Part shown: one piece after another, positions 15,587 through 24,187 of the stretch | How positions within the stretch are numbered: the first letter of the stretch is position 1 | How the letters are laid out: every line of letters begins with the position of its first letter | Origin: Fictibacillus nanhaiensis | GTDB taxonomy: Bacteria > Bacillota > Bacilli > Bacillales > Fictibacillaceae | NCBI RefSeq assembly: GCF_023715445.1 | Contig: NZ_JAMBOD010000006.1 | Location: 62,001-126,000, forward strand | DNA: 64,000 bases | Direction of reading: 5' to 3' | Made by a program: the position numbers and the translations under genes | The notes under the pieces: model-generated | What the model was told of the DNA's origin: nothing | Databases searched by the model: none | What the model saw: the letters and a program-made list of their open reading frames with translations, nothing else

Positions 15587-16975
15587 TTATGCACTTACTT
15601 CAACTTGATTTTCACTATCATTATAAGCATCAGTATCTAGTTGTTTCTGTACTTTACTTGTTAATAGCCCGGATGTCATCGCACCACTCACATTGACTGC
15701 AGTACGACCCATATCAATCAATGGTTCAACTGAGATTAAAAGACCAGCCAGCGCAATTGGAAGATCCATGGCAGACAATACAAGTATCGCTGCAAAAGTT
15801 GCTCCTCCACCAACACCTGCTACACCAAATGAGCTAAGCGCTACAACTACAATGAGCGTCAATAAGAACGATGGTGACAACGGATCGATCCCTACAGTCG
15901 GAGCAATCATCACAGCAAGCATTGCTGGATAGATTCCGGCACAGCCGTTCTGACCGATCGAAAGTCCGAATGAACCTGAGAAATTCGCGATTCCATCAGG
16001 TACACCCATGCTCTTCTGTGTACGGATGTTTAAAGGAAGCGCCCCTGCACTTGTACGAGATGTAAAGGCAAAGGATAGAACCGGGAATGATTTTTTCATA
16101 TATGTGATTGGATTCAATCCAGCAAACGTCAGTAACAACAAGTGAATTCCAAACATGATCAGCAATGCTACATATGACGCAATAACGAACTTACCAAGCT
16201 TTGCGATCGCACCCATATCGCTAAGTGCTACCGTTTTTGTCATTAACGCAAGCACTCCGTATGGTGTTAAACGAAGAATTAATGTAACAACGCGCATGAT
16301 TACAGAGTAAAAAGCATCAACAATCTTCGCAAACAGTTCAGCGTGTTCCTCCTGCTTACGCTTCACTCCAAGGTAAGCAATTCCAAGGAATGCCGCAAAT
16401 ATGACAACTGCTATTGTTGAAGTTGGTCTAGCTCCTGTGAAATCTAAAAACGGATTCGCAGGAAGTAAAGATAAGATCTGCTGCGGCAGTGTTAAGTCTT
16501 TCACTTCTGCAAAAGTACCTTCCATCTGCTCACCGCGTGCTGTTTCTGCCTCACCCTGTTCGATTTGAACTGCTTCTAAATTAAACGCAACAGATGTTCC
16601 AATACCGACAACCGCTGCTATTGCTGTAGTTCCAATTAAAATCCCGATGATCAATCCGCTTAATTTTCCAATATTACCTTTTAGATTCAAACGAGTGAAC
16701 GCAGAAAGAATGGAAATGAACACAAGCGGCATAACAATCATTTTTAAGAATGTTACATAACCGCCGCCAACTAGATTGAACCAATCCGTTGATTTTGCGG
16801 CAACTTCAGAATCTGCTCCATAGCCGTATTGGAGTACAAGACCGAAGAGTATTCCTAATCCAAGGCCTGTAAATACACGTTTAGAAAAGGAAACGTGCTT
16901 CTTTTGCATGTAAAACAAAACACCTAAAAGTATAAGCATAATTGCAATATTTGATAATACCAAGTAAGTAGTCAC
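15587..16975 (-). CDS. tcyP: L-cystine:cation symporter TcyP
   Basis: 462 residues; strongly similar to B. subtilis TcyP (YhcL, 463 residues), a sodium/dicarboxylate symporter (DAACS) family member that imports L-cystine. About eight to ten membrane segments. Family signatures are FTSRTSAGALPLNI, NGCAGIYPAMLAVMIAPT and VEPLIDMGRTAVNVSGAM. Translation starts with GTG at 16973-16975 after AAAGGGGGGACTTGTAG. Monocistronic, with a strong terminator. In B. subtilis this gene is controlled by the cysteine regulator CymR; no operator was identified here. Confidence 0.92.
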   Translation of the reverse strand: MTTYLVLSNIAIMLILLGVLFYMQKKHVSFSKRVFTGLGLGILFGLVLQYGYGADSEVAAKSTDWFNLVGGGYVTFLKMIVMPLVFISILSAFTRLNLKGNIGKLSGLIIGILIGTTAIAAVVGIGTSVAFNLEAVQIEQGEAETARGEQMEGTFAEVKDLTLPQQILSLLPANPFLDFTGARPTSTIAVVIFAAFLGIAYLGVKRKQEEHAELFAKIVDAFYSVIMRVVTLILRLTPYGVLALMTKTVALSDMGAIAKLGKFVIASYVALLIMFGIHLLLLTFAGLNPITYMKKSFPVLSFAFTSRTSAGALPLNIRTQKSMGVPDGIANFSGSFGLSIGQNGCAGIYPAMLAVMIAPTVGIDPLSPSFLLTLIVVVALSSFGVAGVGGGATFAAILVLSAMDLPIALAGLLISVEPLIDMGRTAVNVSGAMTSGLLTSKVQKQLDTDAYNDSENQVEVSA

Positions 16976-17005
16976 CTACAAGTCCCCCCTTTAGTTAACT
17001 AAAAT

Positions 17006-17034
17006 AAATTAATACAATAAATCCTATCTGTCAA
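17006..17034 (-). promoter_or_regulatory. Probable tcyP promoter
   Basis: A perfect -35 TTGACA (minus strand, 17029-17034), then an AT-rich -10 region (TAATTT or nearby) about 17 bp on. The remainder up to 17246 shows no gene. Confidence 0.45.
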
Positions 17035-17246
17035 GTAGGAATTACTGAGGGATTACTTTTAACACCAACCAAGCCTTTCCCAAAAGAAAGAACTAGCCCT
17101 TAGTGTGATGATGTCTTCATAATTTTGAGAATATATTTAGTTGTGTTTCAGATATATTCTTCAAAGAAATAAATTATGCTTGTTTTTGTAGCACATTCCT
17201 ATGAGCAGGTGCTAAAATTTGGTTATACATAAGGGAGGGCAAATTT

Positions 17247-17816
17247 ATGAAAAAAGTGTTGCTGTTTGTTTATGATTCTTTTGCTGAATTTGAAATTTCG
17301 ATTTTAATCACTTGTTTAAATGGTTCCGATTATGAACTCGTTACTTGTTCACCCTATTCACCAGGCAAAACCGTTACGTCCACAGGAAAGCTGAAAATCA
17401 TGGCTGATATTACGGTTGATGAGGTTAATACTGATGATTATGCAGCACTTATTATCCCTGGTGGCAATCCTTATCATTTACTAGAAGAAACTAAAGTTAC
17501 TAAGATGATTCGTTCTTTCTTCGATAGCAGCAAATTGGTCGGTGCTATTTGCGGGGGACCTGCTTTGTTGGGTGGAGCCGGAATTTTGAATCATATAAAA
17601 TACACAGCTTCACTCACTCCAAATGACACACAGTACCAGCCTTACCTAAACTGGGATAATAAGTGTGAAGAACATTTGGTTGTTGATCAAAATGTGGTCA
17701 CTTCAACGGGTTCGAACTATATCATTTTTGCTGAAGAAATTTTAAGACAGTTAAAAATCGTCCCTGCCGAGGAAAAAAGTCCGCTTTTATATTTTAAAGA
17801 ACCTTCCATGTCGTAA
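17247..17816 (+). CDS. DJ-1/PfpI (ThiJ) family protein
   Basis: 189 residues, a single class-I glutamine-amidotransferase-like domain. The nucleophile-elbow cysteine is in GAICGGPALL near residue 100, and the strand motif YAALIIPGG (about 69-77) precedes it. Such proteins act as deglycases, chaperones, proteases or isomerases; the substrate here cannot be told. ATG follows AAGGGAGGGCAAATTT. Convergent with the next gene: its stop codon ends at the base before the neighbour's stop begins, with no terminator between. Confidence 0.8.
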   Translation: MKKVLLFVYDSFAEFEISILITCLNGSDYELVTCSPYSPGKTVTSTGKLKIMADITVDEVNTDDYAALIIPGGNPYHLLEETKVTKMIRSFFDSSKLVGAICGGPALLGGAGILNHIKYTASLTPNDTQYQPYLNWDNKCEEHLVVDQNVVTSTGSNYIIFAEEILRQLKIVPAEEKSPLLYFKEPSMS

Positions 17817-18533
17817 TTACTTTTTGGAAAGCATGTTCTTAATTTCTTTTAGTACAGGCATGATTTCCATGTCTTCTTCACTTACTTTGTCCCAAACGAT
17901 CCCTGTTGGTTTTGGATAAGGAGATTTCGTTTCAATCAAGCCTTTTTCCGTTGCAATCCAATCAACCGTTAAATCAAACACATCAACAGGGATTTCATCT
18001 TCAACAAGCTGAGCGCTCTGAATAGACGTAATCACTGGCACTTCCTTGTTGCCCAGTTCGCAGATAATCGCATATTCACGATCAGCATACCCCTCGCCTT
18101 TTCCTAATCGTCTTCCGTCACGGTGTATCGCAACCGACCCCACAACAATCAAATCAATAGAAGGCATCTCAGCTAAAGAAAGAACTTTTCCATAGTTCAT
18201 GATGCTCGTAAGACTTGCTGCTTTCCTTTCCTCTCCTTTTGGAACGCATTCCGGCTTCACTTGAATAAAACCGTCCTTAAGCCTTGGCGTCGGTACGAGC
18301 AGCATTTTTCCGTCTTTTATAATTTGTGTTCTTAACGGCAGCTGTGGTGAATCCGGATTGACTTTGATCACTCTCGCTTCTTTATACTCTTTCATTTCTG
18401 TTATGTATTTAGCCGCAGCCTCTGCTCCTTTAAAATTGGGAATCCTGTTTGTTAAAGGAAAAGGAAATCTCCCCAGCTTTTCTTCCTTCAGCTTGTTCCA
18501 CACTTTATGTCTAATTTCATCCTTTTGGTTCAT
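17817..18533 (-). CDS. 5-formyltetrahydrofolate cyclo-ligase family protein
   Basis: 238 residues, longer than YqgN-type enzymes (about 185). Family motifs: substrate-loop region LVPTPRLKDGF, then GSVAIHRDGRRLGKGEGYADREYA, where the typical ligase has RxGxGxGYYDR. That segment with GKGEGYAD supports a nucleotide-binding site, but the Tyr-Asp-Arg motif is altered to Tyr-Ala-Asp-Arg. This matches a subfamily related to methenyl-THF synthetase domain proteins (MTHFSD-like) rather than the housekeeping enzyme. Cytosolic. ATG follows AAAAGGAGTATTCAA. Confidence 0.75.
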   Translation of the reverse strand: MNQKDEIRHKVWNKLKEEKLGRFPFPLTNRIPNFKGAEAAAKYITEMKEYKEARVIKVNPDSPQLPLRTQIIKDGKMLLVPTPRLKDGFIQVKPECVPKGEERKAASLTSIMNYGKVLSLAEMPSIDLIVVGSVAIHRDGRRLGKGEGYADREYAIICELGNKEVPVITSIQSAQLVEDEIPVDVFDLTVDWIATEKGLIETKSPYPKPTGIVWDKVSEEDMEIMPVLKEIKNMLSKK

Positions 18534-18656
18534 TTGAATACTCCTTTTCGATATTTTAGGACAAATATCCCGATAAAAGAAGGACTATTATCCTGTTTTA
18601 CTTAATAAATTGAGGGGGGACTCAAAATTACTTTTTATTGAAATGGGGGTATTTAC

Positions 18657-19109
18657 ATGACACTATATGGATCGCTAGTCTTGATTCACATTATTGCGGC
18701 TATAGTCGGACTTGGTGCCAGCTTTGCAATGCCTGTTGTAACTAAATTTGCAAAAACAGCCAGCCAGGCTAGATTTGCGCTGGAACTGAACACTAAAATC
18801 GAAACATTACCGAAGATCGGAAGCTTAAAGCTGCTTGCTACAGGACTTTTATTAGGCTACTTAAATTCTGCACTGTTTAGCGAAGTTTGGTACATCTCTT
18901 CATTAGTAATTTATGTTTTGGCTCAAGTGCTTGTCATTGGTATCATTCTTAAAAAACAAAAACAGATGGGCGAAATTCTTGAATCCCACGAAGGTGATGA
19001 ACTGCCAGATTCTTATCGAACCGTAGATAAACAACTTGATCCCTATGTTTATCTTTTACACGGTTTAGCTGTTGTACTAATCGTATTAATGGTTGTAAAA
19101 CCATTTTAG
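18657..19109 (+). CDS. DUF2269-type integral membrane protein
   Basis: 150 residues with four predicted membrane helices (about 5-27, 55-75, 82-102, 128-148). The first helix carries LVLIHIIAAIVGLGASF, with the conserved His/Gly pattern of DUF2269 proteins. Function unknown. ATG follows AATGGGGGTATTTAC. Transcribed alone; the next small gene starts 64 bp downstream. Confidence 0.7.
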   Translation: MTLYGSLVLIHIIAAIVGLGASFAMPVVTKFAKTASQARFALELNTKIETLPKIGSLKLLATGLLLGYLNSALFSEVWYISSLVIYVLAQVLVIGIILKKQKQMGEILESHEGDELPDSYRTVDKQLDPYVYLLHGLAVVLIVLMVVKPF

Positions 19110-19173
19110 CCGTTCATAAATTCTTCTTGTCTCGGGCACAATACGGTGTAAAGAGATGAGGAGTGAAAAACAC

Positions 19174-19335
19174 ATGGCACGCGGAAAAGAATTCGAACAT
19201 AAGAAAAAAGGTCATCCAGGTCGTTTTCCGGATAACACACTTCAAAACAGACTCGTTCAAAAAAGCGACGAGACTGATTCAGCGAACCTCGCTACAAAAG
19301 AAGCTTTTAAGAATCGTACTGAAGAACAAGAATAA
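19174..19335 (+). CDS. Small hydrophilic protein, 53 residues
   Basis: Starts MARGKEFEHKKKGHPGRFP, ends NRTEEQE, from an ATG at 19174 with GATGAGGAGTG about 8 nt upstream. It is followed closely by a strong terminator. Very hydrophilic (rich in Lys, Arg, Glu, Asn), no membrane segment, the composition expected of small spore-core or stress proteins of Bacillaceae, but I do not recognise a family. A longer open frame on the same strand (19163-19408, other frame) is judged spurious because it runs through the terminator. Confidence 0.6.
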   Translation: MARGKEFEHKKKGHPGRFPDNTLQNRLVQKSDETDSANLATKEAFKNRTEEQE

Positions 19336-19342
19336 TACACTT

Positions 19343-19378
19343 GAGCACTCTTGGAATATTTCTCCTTGGGTGCTTTTT
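19343..19378 (+). terminator. Terminator after the 53-residue gene
   Basis: GAGCACTCTTGGA pairs imperfectly with TCCTTGGGTGCTT, followed by TTTTCTTT. Confidence 0.7.
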
Positions 19379-19474
19379 CTTTGTCACGATTCGGCACGCA
19401 CCTATTGAGTTCCTTCCCCATTCAATACTATAATCAAGAGGGTACAAATTACTGACAGAAAAGGTGTTATATAG

Positions 19475-21031
19475 ATGAGTATTTTAACGGTAAAAGGCTT
19501 AAGCCACGGTTTTGGGGACCGGGCCATTTTTAATGATGTTTCTTTCCGTCTATTAAAGGGAGAACACATTGGATTAATCGGTGCGAATGGTGAAGGTAAA
19601 TCTACCTTTATGAATATTATCACAGGCAAACTGAAGCCTGATGAAGGAAAAGTTGAATGGGCGAAAAAGGTGCGCGTAGGCTATCTGGATCAGCATACCG
19701 TTCTTCAAAAAGGAATGACAATTCGCGACGTACTAAAAAGTGCGTTTCAATATTTGCTTGATATGGAAACAGAAATGAACAGCATGTACGAAGAAATGGG
19801 TGAAGCTACACCTGAAGAGCTTGAGAAGCTTCTTGAGGACGTCGGTGTTATTCAAGACACCCTGACAAACAATGACTTTTATGTAATTGACGCAAAAGTT
19901 GAAGAAATCGCGCGCGGCCTTGGACTTGACGATATTGGCTTAGACCGTGACGTACATGACTTGAGCGGCGGACAGCGTACGAAAGTTCTATTGGCAAAAC
20001 TTCTATTAGAAAAGCCGGAAATCTTGCTGCTCGATGAGCCGACAAACTATCTGGATGAGCAGCATATTGAGTGGCTGAAGCGCTATCTGCAGGAGTATGA
20101 AAATGCGTTTATCCTGATTTCGCATGACATTCCATTCCTAAACAGCGTTATTAACCTGATCTACCACATGGAAAATCAGGAACTGAGCCGCTATGTCGGT
20201 GATTACGATCACTTCAAATCCGTTCATGAGATGAAAAAATCTCAGCTCGAGTCTGCGTTTAAACGCCAGCAACAGGAAATTGCGGACCTAAAAGACTTTG
20301 TGGCGCGTAATAAAGCACGTGTTTCCACTCGTAATATGGCCATGTCCCGTCAGAAGAAACTGGATAAAATGGATGTTATTGAGTTGGCAAAAGAAAAGCC
20401 AAAGCCGGAGTTTAACTTCAAAGAAGCACGTACACCAAGCAAGCTTATTTTTGAAACAAAAGATCTTGTGATTGGTTACGATGAGCCATTGTCCAGACCG
20501 CTTAACCTGCGTATGGAACGCGGGCAAAAAATTGCGCTAGTCGGTGCGAACGGTATCGGTAAAACAACATTGCTGCGCAGTATTTTAGGTGAGATCAAAC
20601 CTGTATCCGGTTCCGTTGAACGCGGTGAAAACTTGGAGATCGGCTACTTCGAACAAGAAGTAAAAACAGCAAACTATAACACATGTATTGAAGAGATCTG
20701 GAACGAGTTCCCTGGCTTCTCTCATCACGAAGTCCGTGCAGCTCTAGCGAAGTGCGGTTTAACAACAAAACACATCGAGAGCAAAGTAGAAGTGCTAAGC
20801 GGAGGAGAAAAAGCGAAAGTCCGCTTATGTAAGCTGATCAATCACGAAAATAACGTATTGGTACTCGATGAGCCGACAAACCACTTGGATGTAGAGGCGA
20901 AAGACGAGTTAATGCGCGCGTTGAAAACGTTCAAAGGAAGCGTTCTGCTGATCTCCCACGAACCTGAATTTTATAAAGAAGTCGCTAATGAAGTCTGGAA
21001 CTGTGAAAGCTGGACGACTAAAGTGTTTTAA
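19475..21031 (+). CDS. ykpA: ABC-F family ATPase, YkpA/YbiT type
   Basis: 518 residues, two ABC ATPase domains and no membrane segment, so a ribosome-associated ABC-F protein rather than a transporter. Walker A motifs: GANGEGKST (about 35-43) and GANGIGKTT (about 353-361). Signatures: LSGGQ and LSGGE. Walker B: LLLDEPTNYLD and LVLDEPTNHLD. The interdomain linker (about 225-320) is the P-site tRNA interaction motif, with a charged helical pair. The GANGEGKST P-loop is typical of the YkpA/YbiT branch. ATG follows GAAAAGGTGTTATATAG. Confidence 0.87.
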   Translation: MSILTVKGLSHGFGDRAIFNDVSFRLLKGEHIGLIGANGEGKSTFMNIITGKLKPDEGKVEWAKKVRVGYLDQHTVLQKGMTIRDVLKSAFQYLLDMETEMNSMYEEMGEATPEELEKLLEDVGVIQDTLTNNDFYVIDAKVEEIARGLGLDDIGLDRDVHDLSGGQRTKVLLAKLLLEKPEILLLDEPTNYLDEQHIEWLKRYLQEYENAFILISHDIPFLNSVINLIYHMENQELSRYVGDYDHFKSVHEMKKSQLESAFKRQQQEIADLKDFVARNKARVSTRNMAMSRQKKLDKMDVIELAKEKPKPEFNFKEARTPSKLIFETKDLVIGYDEPLSRPLNLRMERGQKIALVGANGIGKTTLLRSILGEIKPVSGSVERGENLEIGYFEQEVKTANYNTCIEEIWNEFPGFSHHEVRAALAKCGLTTKHIESKVEVLSGGEKAKVRLCKLINHENNVLVLDEPTNHLDVEAKDELMRALKTFKGSVLLISHEPEFYKEVANEVWNCESWTTKVF

Positions 21032-21044
21032 TCGAATTTTTGAG

Positions 21045-21070
21045 CCCTCACTGATTAGGTGGGGGTTTTT
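21045..21070 (+). terminator. Terminator after ykpA
   Basis: CCCTCAC pairs with GTGGGGG (loop about 7 nt), followed by TTTTT. It ends just at the stop of the convergent NERD gene. Confidence 0.8.
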
Positions 21071-22046
21071 ATTTTGGGAGTGGAAGGGTGTAGGTTGCAG
21101 CTTTTCGTGAACCAGTTGATTTTAGGTCCATAGCACGGAGGAGTTTATACATACTGGTAGCGGATTGTACATGTAAGAAGTTTCGTAAACTTGCATTCTT
21201 AGCCTCAGTATTTAACAATAGTGCATAGTCATTAATAGCTTTAATATGAGCATAAGCATTTTTTTGAGAACATGATAAACAAATCCAGTTCCTCATTACT
21301 CTTTTCATCGGCAGAGTTCCACAATACGGACAGATAACACCGGTAGTTAATTCTTCTGTACTAATATCATACTGTTTTAAAACATTAATATCACTTTGTT
21401 TATTATTCTTAATTAGTCGTTTAGACAATTTTTTAATGTCTTTTTGAGAAAAACATCTGTTGTTATTCATAGTATTTAATTTGTGAATAGCCCGTATCAG
21501 ATCTTTACCTCGTACGATCTTATTTAAACTCGTTTTATAATTTGGAGAGGTTCTGATTACTGAATGAATGTTTGTTACTACAACTAAATAAAATATAGGT
21601 ATGTTTAAAATCTTATGACTGGCTAACCAATCCTTAAAACATGCAGCTTGAAATTCAACTTGTATGATAGGATCAGGAAATGCTTCTTCGATACCGTTTC
21701 TCGTACGGATCACTTGATTAAATTGATGGTCAAAATATAGATTTCCTATTAAGTTTTTAACCTCAATTAGCAAACAATACTTTGGAGTTATAATAAGAGA
21801 GTCAATTTGGAAATAAAGCTTTTGCAATTTATCTCTTGGAAGTCTTAAATCGTGGAAAATGTAATGATTTTCATCAGACAAGTCAGCTAAGTGGTAATCT
21901 AAAGATTTTTCTCCATTAAAACCAGCATTAAATTTTGCCCGATCACTTTGAATATTAGCTTTTTTGAAGGAATTAGAAGGAATTCGTTCTAATAATGAAT
22001 CGAGTTTAAACAGAATTAAAGGCTTTGTTCTTTCTTTTACAATCAA
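21069..22046 (-). CDS. NERD nuclease-domain protein with zinc ribbon and C-terminal helical domain (paralogue 2)
   Basis: 325 residues from a TTG at 22044-22046 after GAGGTGATTAT. The same architecture as the protein at 8995-9963: NERD core with FNGEKSLDYHL, QIDSLI (Asp 82) and LLIEVK (Glu 95, Lys 97), a C4 zinc ribbon (CPYC...CLSC), and a C-terminal segment DYALLLNTEAKNASLRNFL matching DYALLYGTSISNKQFCDFL of the paralogue. Soluble. The shared N terminus (MIVKERTKPL versus MLVKNRSKSL) supports the TTG start. A 20-bp tandem array lies about 80 bp upstream. Exact function unknown. Confidence 0.8.
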   Translation of the reverse strand: MIVKERTKPLILFKLDSLLERIPSNSFKKANIQSDRAKFNAGFNGEKSLDYHLADLSDENHYIFHDLRLPRDKLQKLYFQIDSLIITPKYCLLIEVKNLIGNLYFDHQFNQVIRTRNGIEEAFPDPIIQVEFQAACFKDWLASHKILNIPIFYLVVVTNIHSVIRTSPNYKTSLNKIVRGKDLIRAIHKLNTMNNNRCFSQKDIKKLSKRLIKNNKQSDINVLKQYDISTEELTTGVICPYCGTLPMKRVMRNWICLSCSQKNAYAHIKAINDYALLLNTEAKNASLRNFLHVQSATSMYKLLRAMDLKSTGSRKAATYTLPLPK

Positions 22047-22125
22047 ATAATCACCTCGTCTTACTATTGCTTTTTAGTTCTATGTAGACACTCGATTTTC
22101 CTTGTGTGAAATGTGGAAATTTTAT

Positions 22126-22221
22126 TTATAAGTCTTCAGAAAAATTTATAAGTCTTCAAAATTTTTTATAAGTCTTTAGAAAATTTTATAAGTCCTCAAT
22201 TTTTTTTATAAGTCTTCACGG
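22126..22221 (+). repeat. 20-bp tandem array 2 (5 copies) upstream of the second NERD gene
   Basis: TTATAAGTC starts at 22126, 22146, 22166, 22186 and 22206, an exact 20-bp period. Each unit is TTATAAGTCTTCA plus an A/T-tract of 7-8 bp that varies. Closely related to array 3 (TTATGAGCCTTCA plus A/T-tract). Confidence 0.85.
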
Positions 22222-22243
22222 AATCCCCGCCTATTTAGGGGCA

Positions 22244-22278
22244 TAAAAAAGCACCCCTTGCCAGTCAGCAAGAGGTGT
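22244..22278 (-). terminator. Terminator of yfmR
   Basis: Minus strand ACACCTCTTGC pairs with GCAAGGGGTGC, followed by TTTTTT. Confidence 0.85.
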
Positions 22279-22285
22279 ACCATAC

Positions 22286-24187
22286 TTAACTATCCAATTC
22301 TTCTACCAGCAGCGACAGCTCTTCCCAGCGTTCCATTGTCGCTTCGAGCTCTGTCTCTACTTTTTTCTGTTCCCCATAAAGCTCACTGATCCTGCCAAAA
22401 TCACTGCCGGCTGCAACGATTTCAGCTTCAATCTGCTCTTTTTTCTCCTCTAGTGCCATAATGCGGTCTTCAATTGTGTCCCATTCTTGCTGCTCTTTAT
22501 AAGATAGCTTTTTCCGCTTTTCTTTTCGTTGTGGAGCATCATCAACCAAAGCCGCAGTTTCCTTCTTAACAGAAGCTGCACGCTCTTCCCGTTCTTTTTT
22601 CTCCTCCATATAATCGGAGTAGCTGCCCTGGAACCTAATGACCGTGCCCTCTCCTTCAAATGCGAGCAAATGGTCCACTACACGATCCAAGAAATAACGA
22701 TCATGCGAAACCGTTAAAACTACGCCAGGGAAGTTTTCCAGATACTCTTCTAAAATTCCGAGAGTCTGAATGTCCAGATCATTAGTAGGCTCATCCAGAA
22801 ACAAAACGTTCGGCTCTTCCATCAGCACTTTCAGCATATAAAGACGGCGTTTCTCTCCGCCAGAGAGTTTACGAATATACATGTATTGCATATAGCGGGG
22901 GAAGAGGAACCTTTCCAGCATCTGTTCCGCTGTAATGGTCTGTCCATCGACAGTACTGATCACCTGAGCCGTTTCTTTAATGTAATCCACCACACGGAGA
23001 TTTCCATCAAGTTCATCATGATCCTGCGTGTAATAGCCGATCTTCACCGTTTCACCGACTTCAACAGAACCTGAGTCAGGCTTCATTCTGCCTGCAAGCA
23101 TGTTCAATAAAGTCGTTTTTCCGCTGCCGTTTGGTCCGATGATTCCGAGACGTTCGCCCGGAACGATGAGATAATCCAGTCCCTCAACTAGCTTCTTGCC
23201 ATCAAGACTCTTGCTTAATCCCTCAACTTCAATCACCTTTTTACCGAGGCGCTGGGAGCCAATCGCGAATTCTACGGAACCTCTTGTAACCGGACCCGTT
23301 TCCTCTTGCAAGGTTTCAACTCGCTGAATACGGGCTTTTTGTTTAGTCGTACGTGCTTTTGCACCACGGCGAAGCCAAGCTAATTCGCGGCGGAGCGTAT
23401 TTTGCCTCTTATCCTCATTTTGCAGGGCCATCTCTTCACGATCTGCTTTTTTCTCTAAATAGGTTTCATAATTTCCTTCGTAAACATAAAGTTTTCCGTT
23501 ATCAAGCTCAAAGATATGGTTCGTTACTCGGTTTAGGAAATAACGGTCATGGGTAACCATTAAAAGCGAGCCTTTGTACCCAGCTAGGAAGGTCTCAAGC
23601 CATTCGACGGTTTCGTTATCAAGATGGTTCGTCGGCTCATCTAAAATCAAAAGATCTGCCGGCTGAATCAATGCTTTTGCGATTGCTACACGCTTTTTTT
23701 GCCCGCCACTTAAATGCTTAACTAACCTTGAAAAATCGCGAAGTCCAAGCTTTGTGAGGACGGTTTTCGCAACGGTGTTCGCTTCCCATGCTTCTTGCTC
23801 GTCCATTTTTTGCTGATGATCCATTAAACGCTGCAGCTTTTTCTCGTTTGTAGGATCTGCTTCAAGATCCAGCAAAGCTTGCTCGTAGTCGCGCATTGTA
23901 CGCATGATAACTGAATCGCCGTAATAGATCTGCTCCAAGACAGAAAGCTCTTCGTCGAGCTCAGGCTCCTGGGCCACATATTCGATCTGAAATTGATTGG
24001 CATGCGTGATGCTGCCTTGTTCTGCAGGATCGATTCCCGCTAATGCTTTTAAAAGCGATGACTTTCCGGTACCATTCGGACCGAGCAAGCCGATTCTTTG
24101 TTTTTCACTAATGGAGAAAGAGATTTTATCAAAGAGGGTTTTCTCGCCGTATGTTTTATATAAATTTTCAACAAGTAGAATACTCAA
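22286..24187 (-). CDS. yfmR: ABC-F family ATPase YfmR (Uup type)
   Basis: 633 residues from a TTG at 24185-24187 (MSILLVENLYKTYG), which matches the known N terminus of B. subtilis YfmR; AAGGAA lies upstream. Two ABC domains: Walker A GPNGTGKSS and GPNGSGKTT, signatures LSGGQ and LSGGE, Walker B LLILDEPTNHLD and LFLDEPTNDLD. The inter-domain linker has the RRELAWLRRGAKARTTKQKA segment. The C-terminal 80 residues form a Lys/Glu-rich coiled coil as in Uup. YfmR acts on ribosomes in B. subtilis, where it overlaps functionally with EF-P. Confidence 0.92.
   Translation of the reverse strand: MSILLVENLYKTYGEKTLFDKISFSISEKQRIGLLGPNGTGKSSLLKALAGIDPAEQGSITHANQFQIEYVAQEPELDEELSVLEQIYYGDSVIMRTMRDYEQALLDLEADPTNEKKLQRLMDHQQKMDEQEAWEANTVAKTVLTKLGLRDFSRLVKHLSGGQKKRVAIAKALIQPADLLILDEPTNHLDNETVEWLETFLAGYKGSLLMVTHDRYFLNRVTNHIFELDNGKLYVYEGNYETYLEKKADREEMALQNEDKRQNTLRRELAWLRRGAKARTTKQKARIQRVETLQEETGPVTRGSVEFAIGSQRLGKKVIEVEGLSKSLDGKKLVEGLDYLIVPGERLGIIGPNGSGKTTLLNMLAGRMKPDSGSVEVGETVKIGYYTQDHDELDGNLRVVDYIKETAQVISTVDGQTITAEQMLERFLFPRYMQYMYIRKLSGGEKRRLYMLKVLMEEPNVLFLDEPTNDLDIQTLGILEEYLENFPGVVLTVSHDRYFLDRVVDHLLAFEGEGTVIRFQGSYSDYMEEKKEREERAASVKKETAALVDDAPQRKEKRKKLSYKEQQEWDTIEDRIMALEEKKEQIEAEIVAAGSDFGRISELYGEQKKVETELEATMERWEELSLLVEELDS

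Noticed and set aside
19163-19408. 81-codon open frame overlapping the 53-residue gene
   Set aside because: Different frame, no own ribosome site, and it runs through a terminator hairpin.
22126-22221. Small CRISPR-like array idea for the 20-bp repeats
   Set aside because: Repeats are contiguous with no unique spacers of 28-40 bp, and no cas genes are present.
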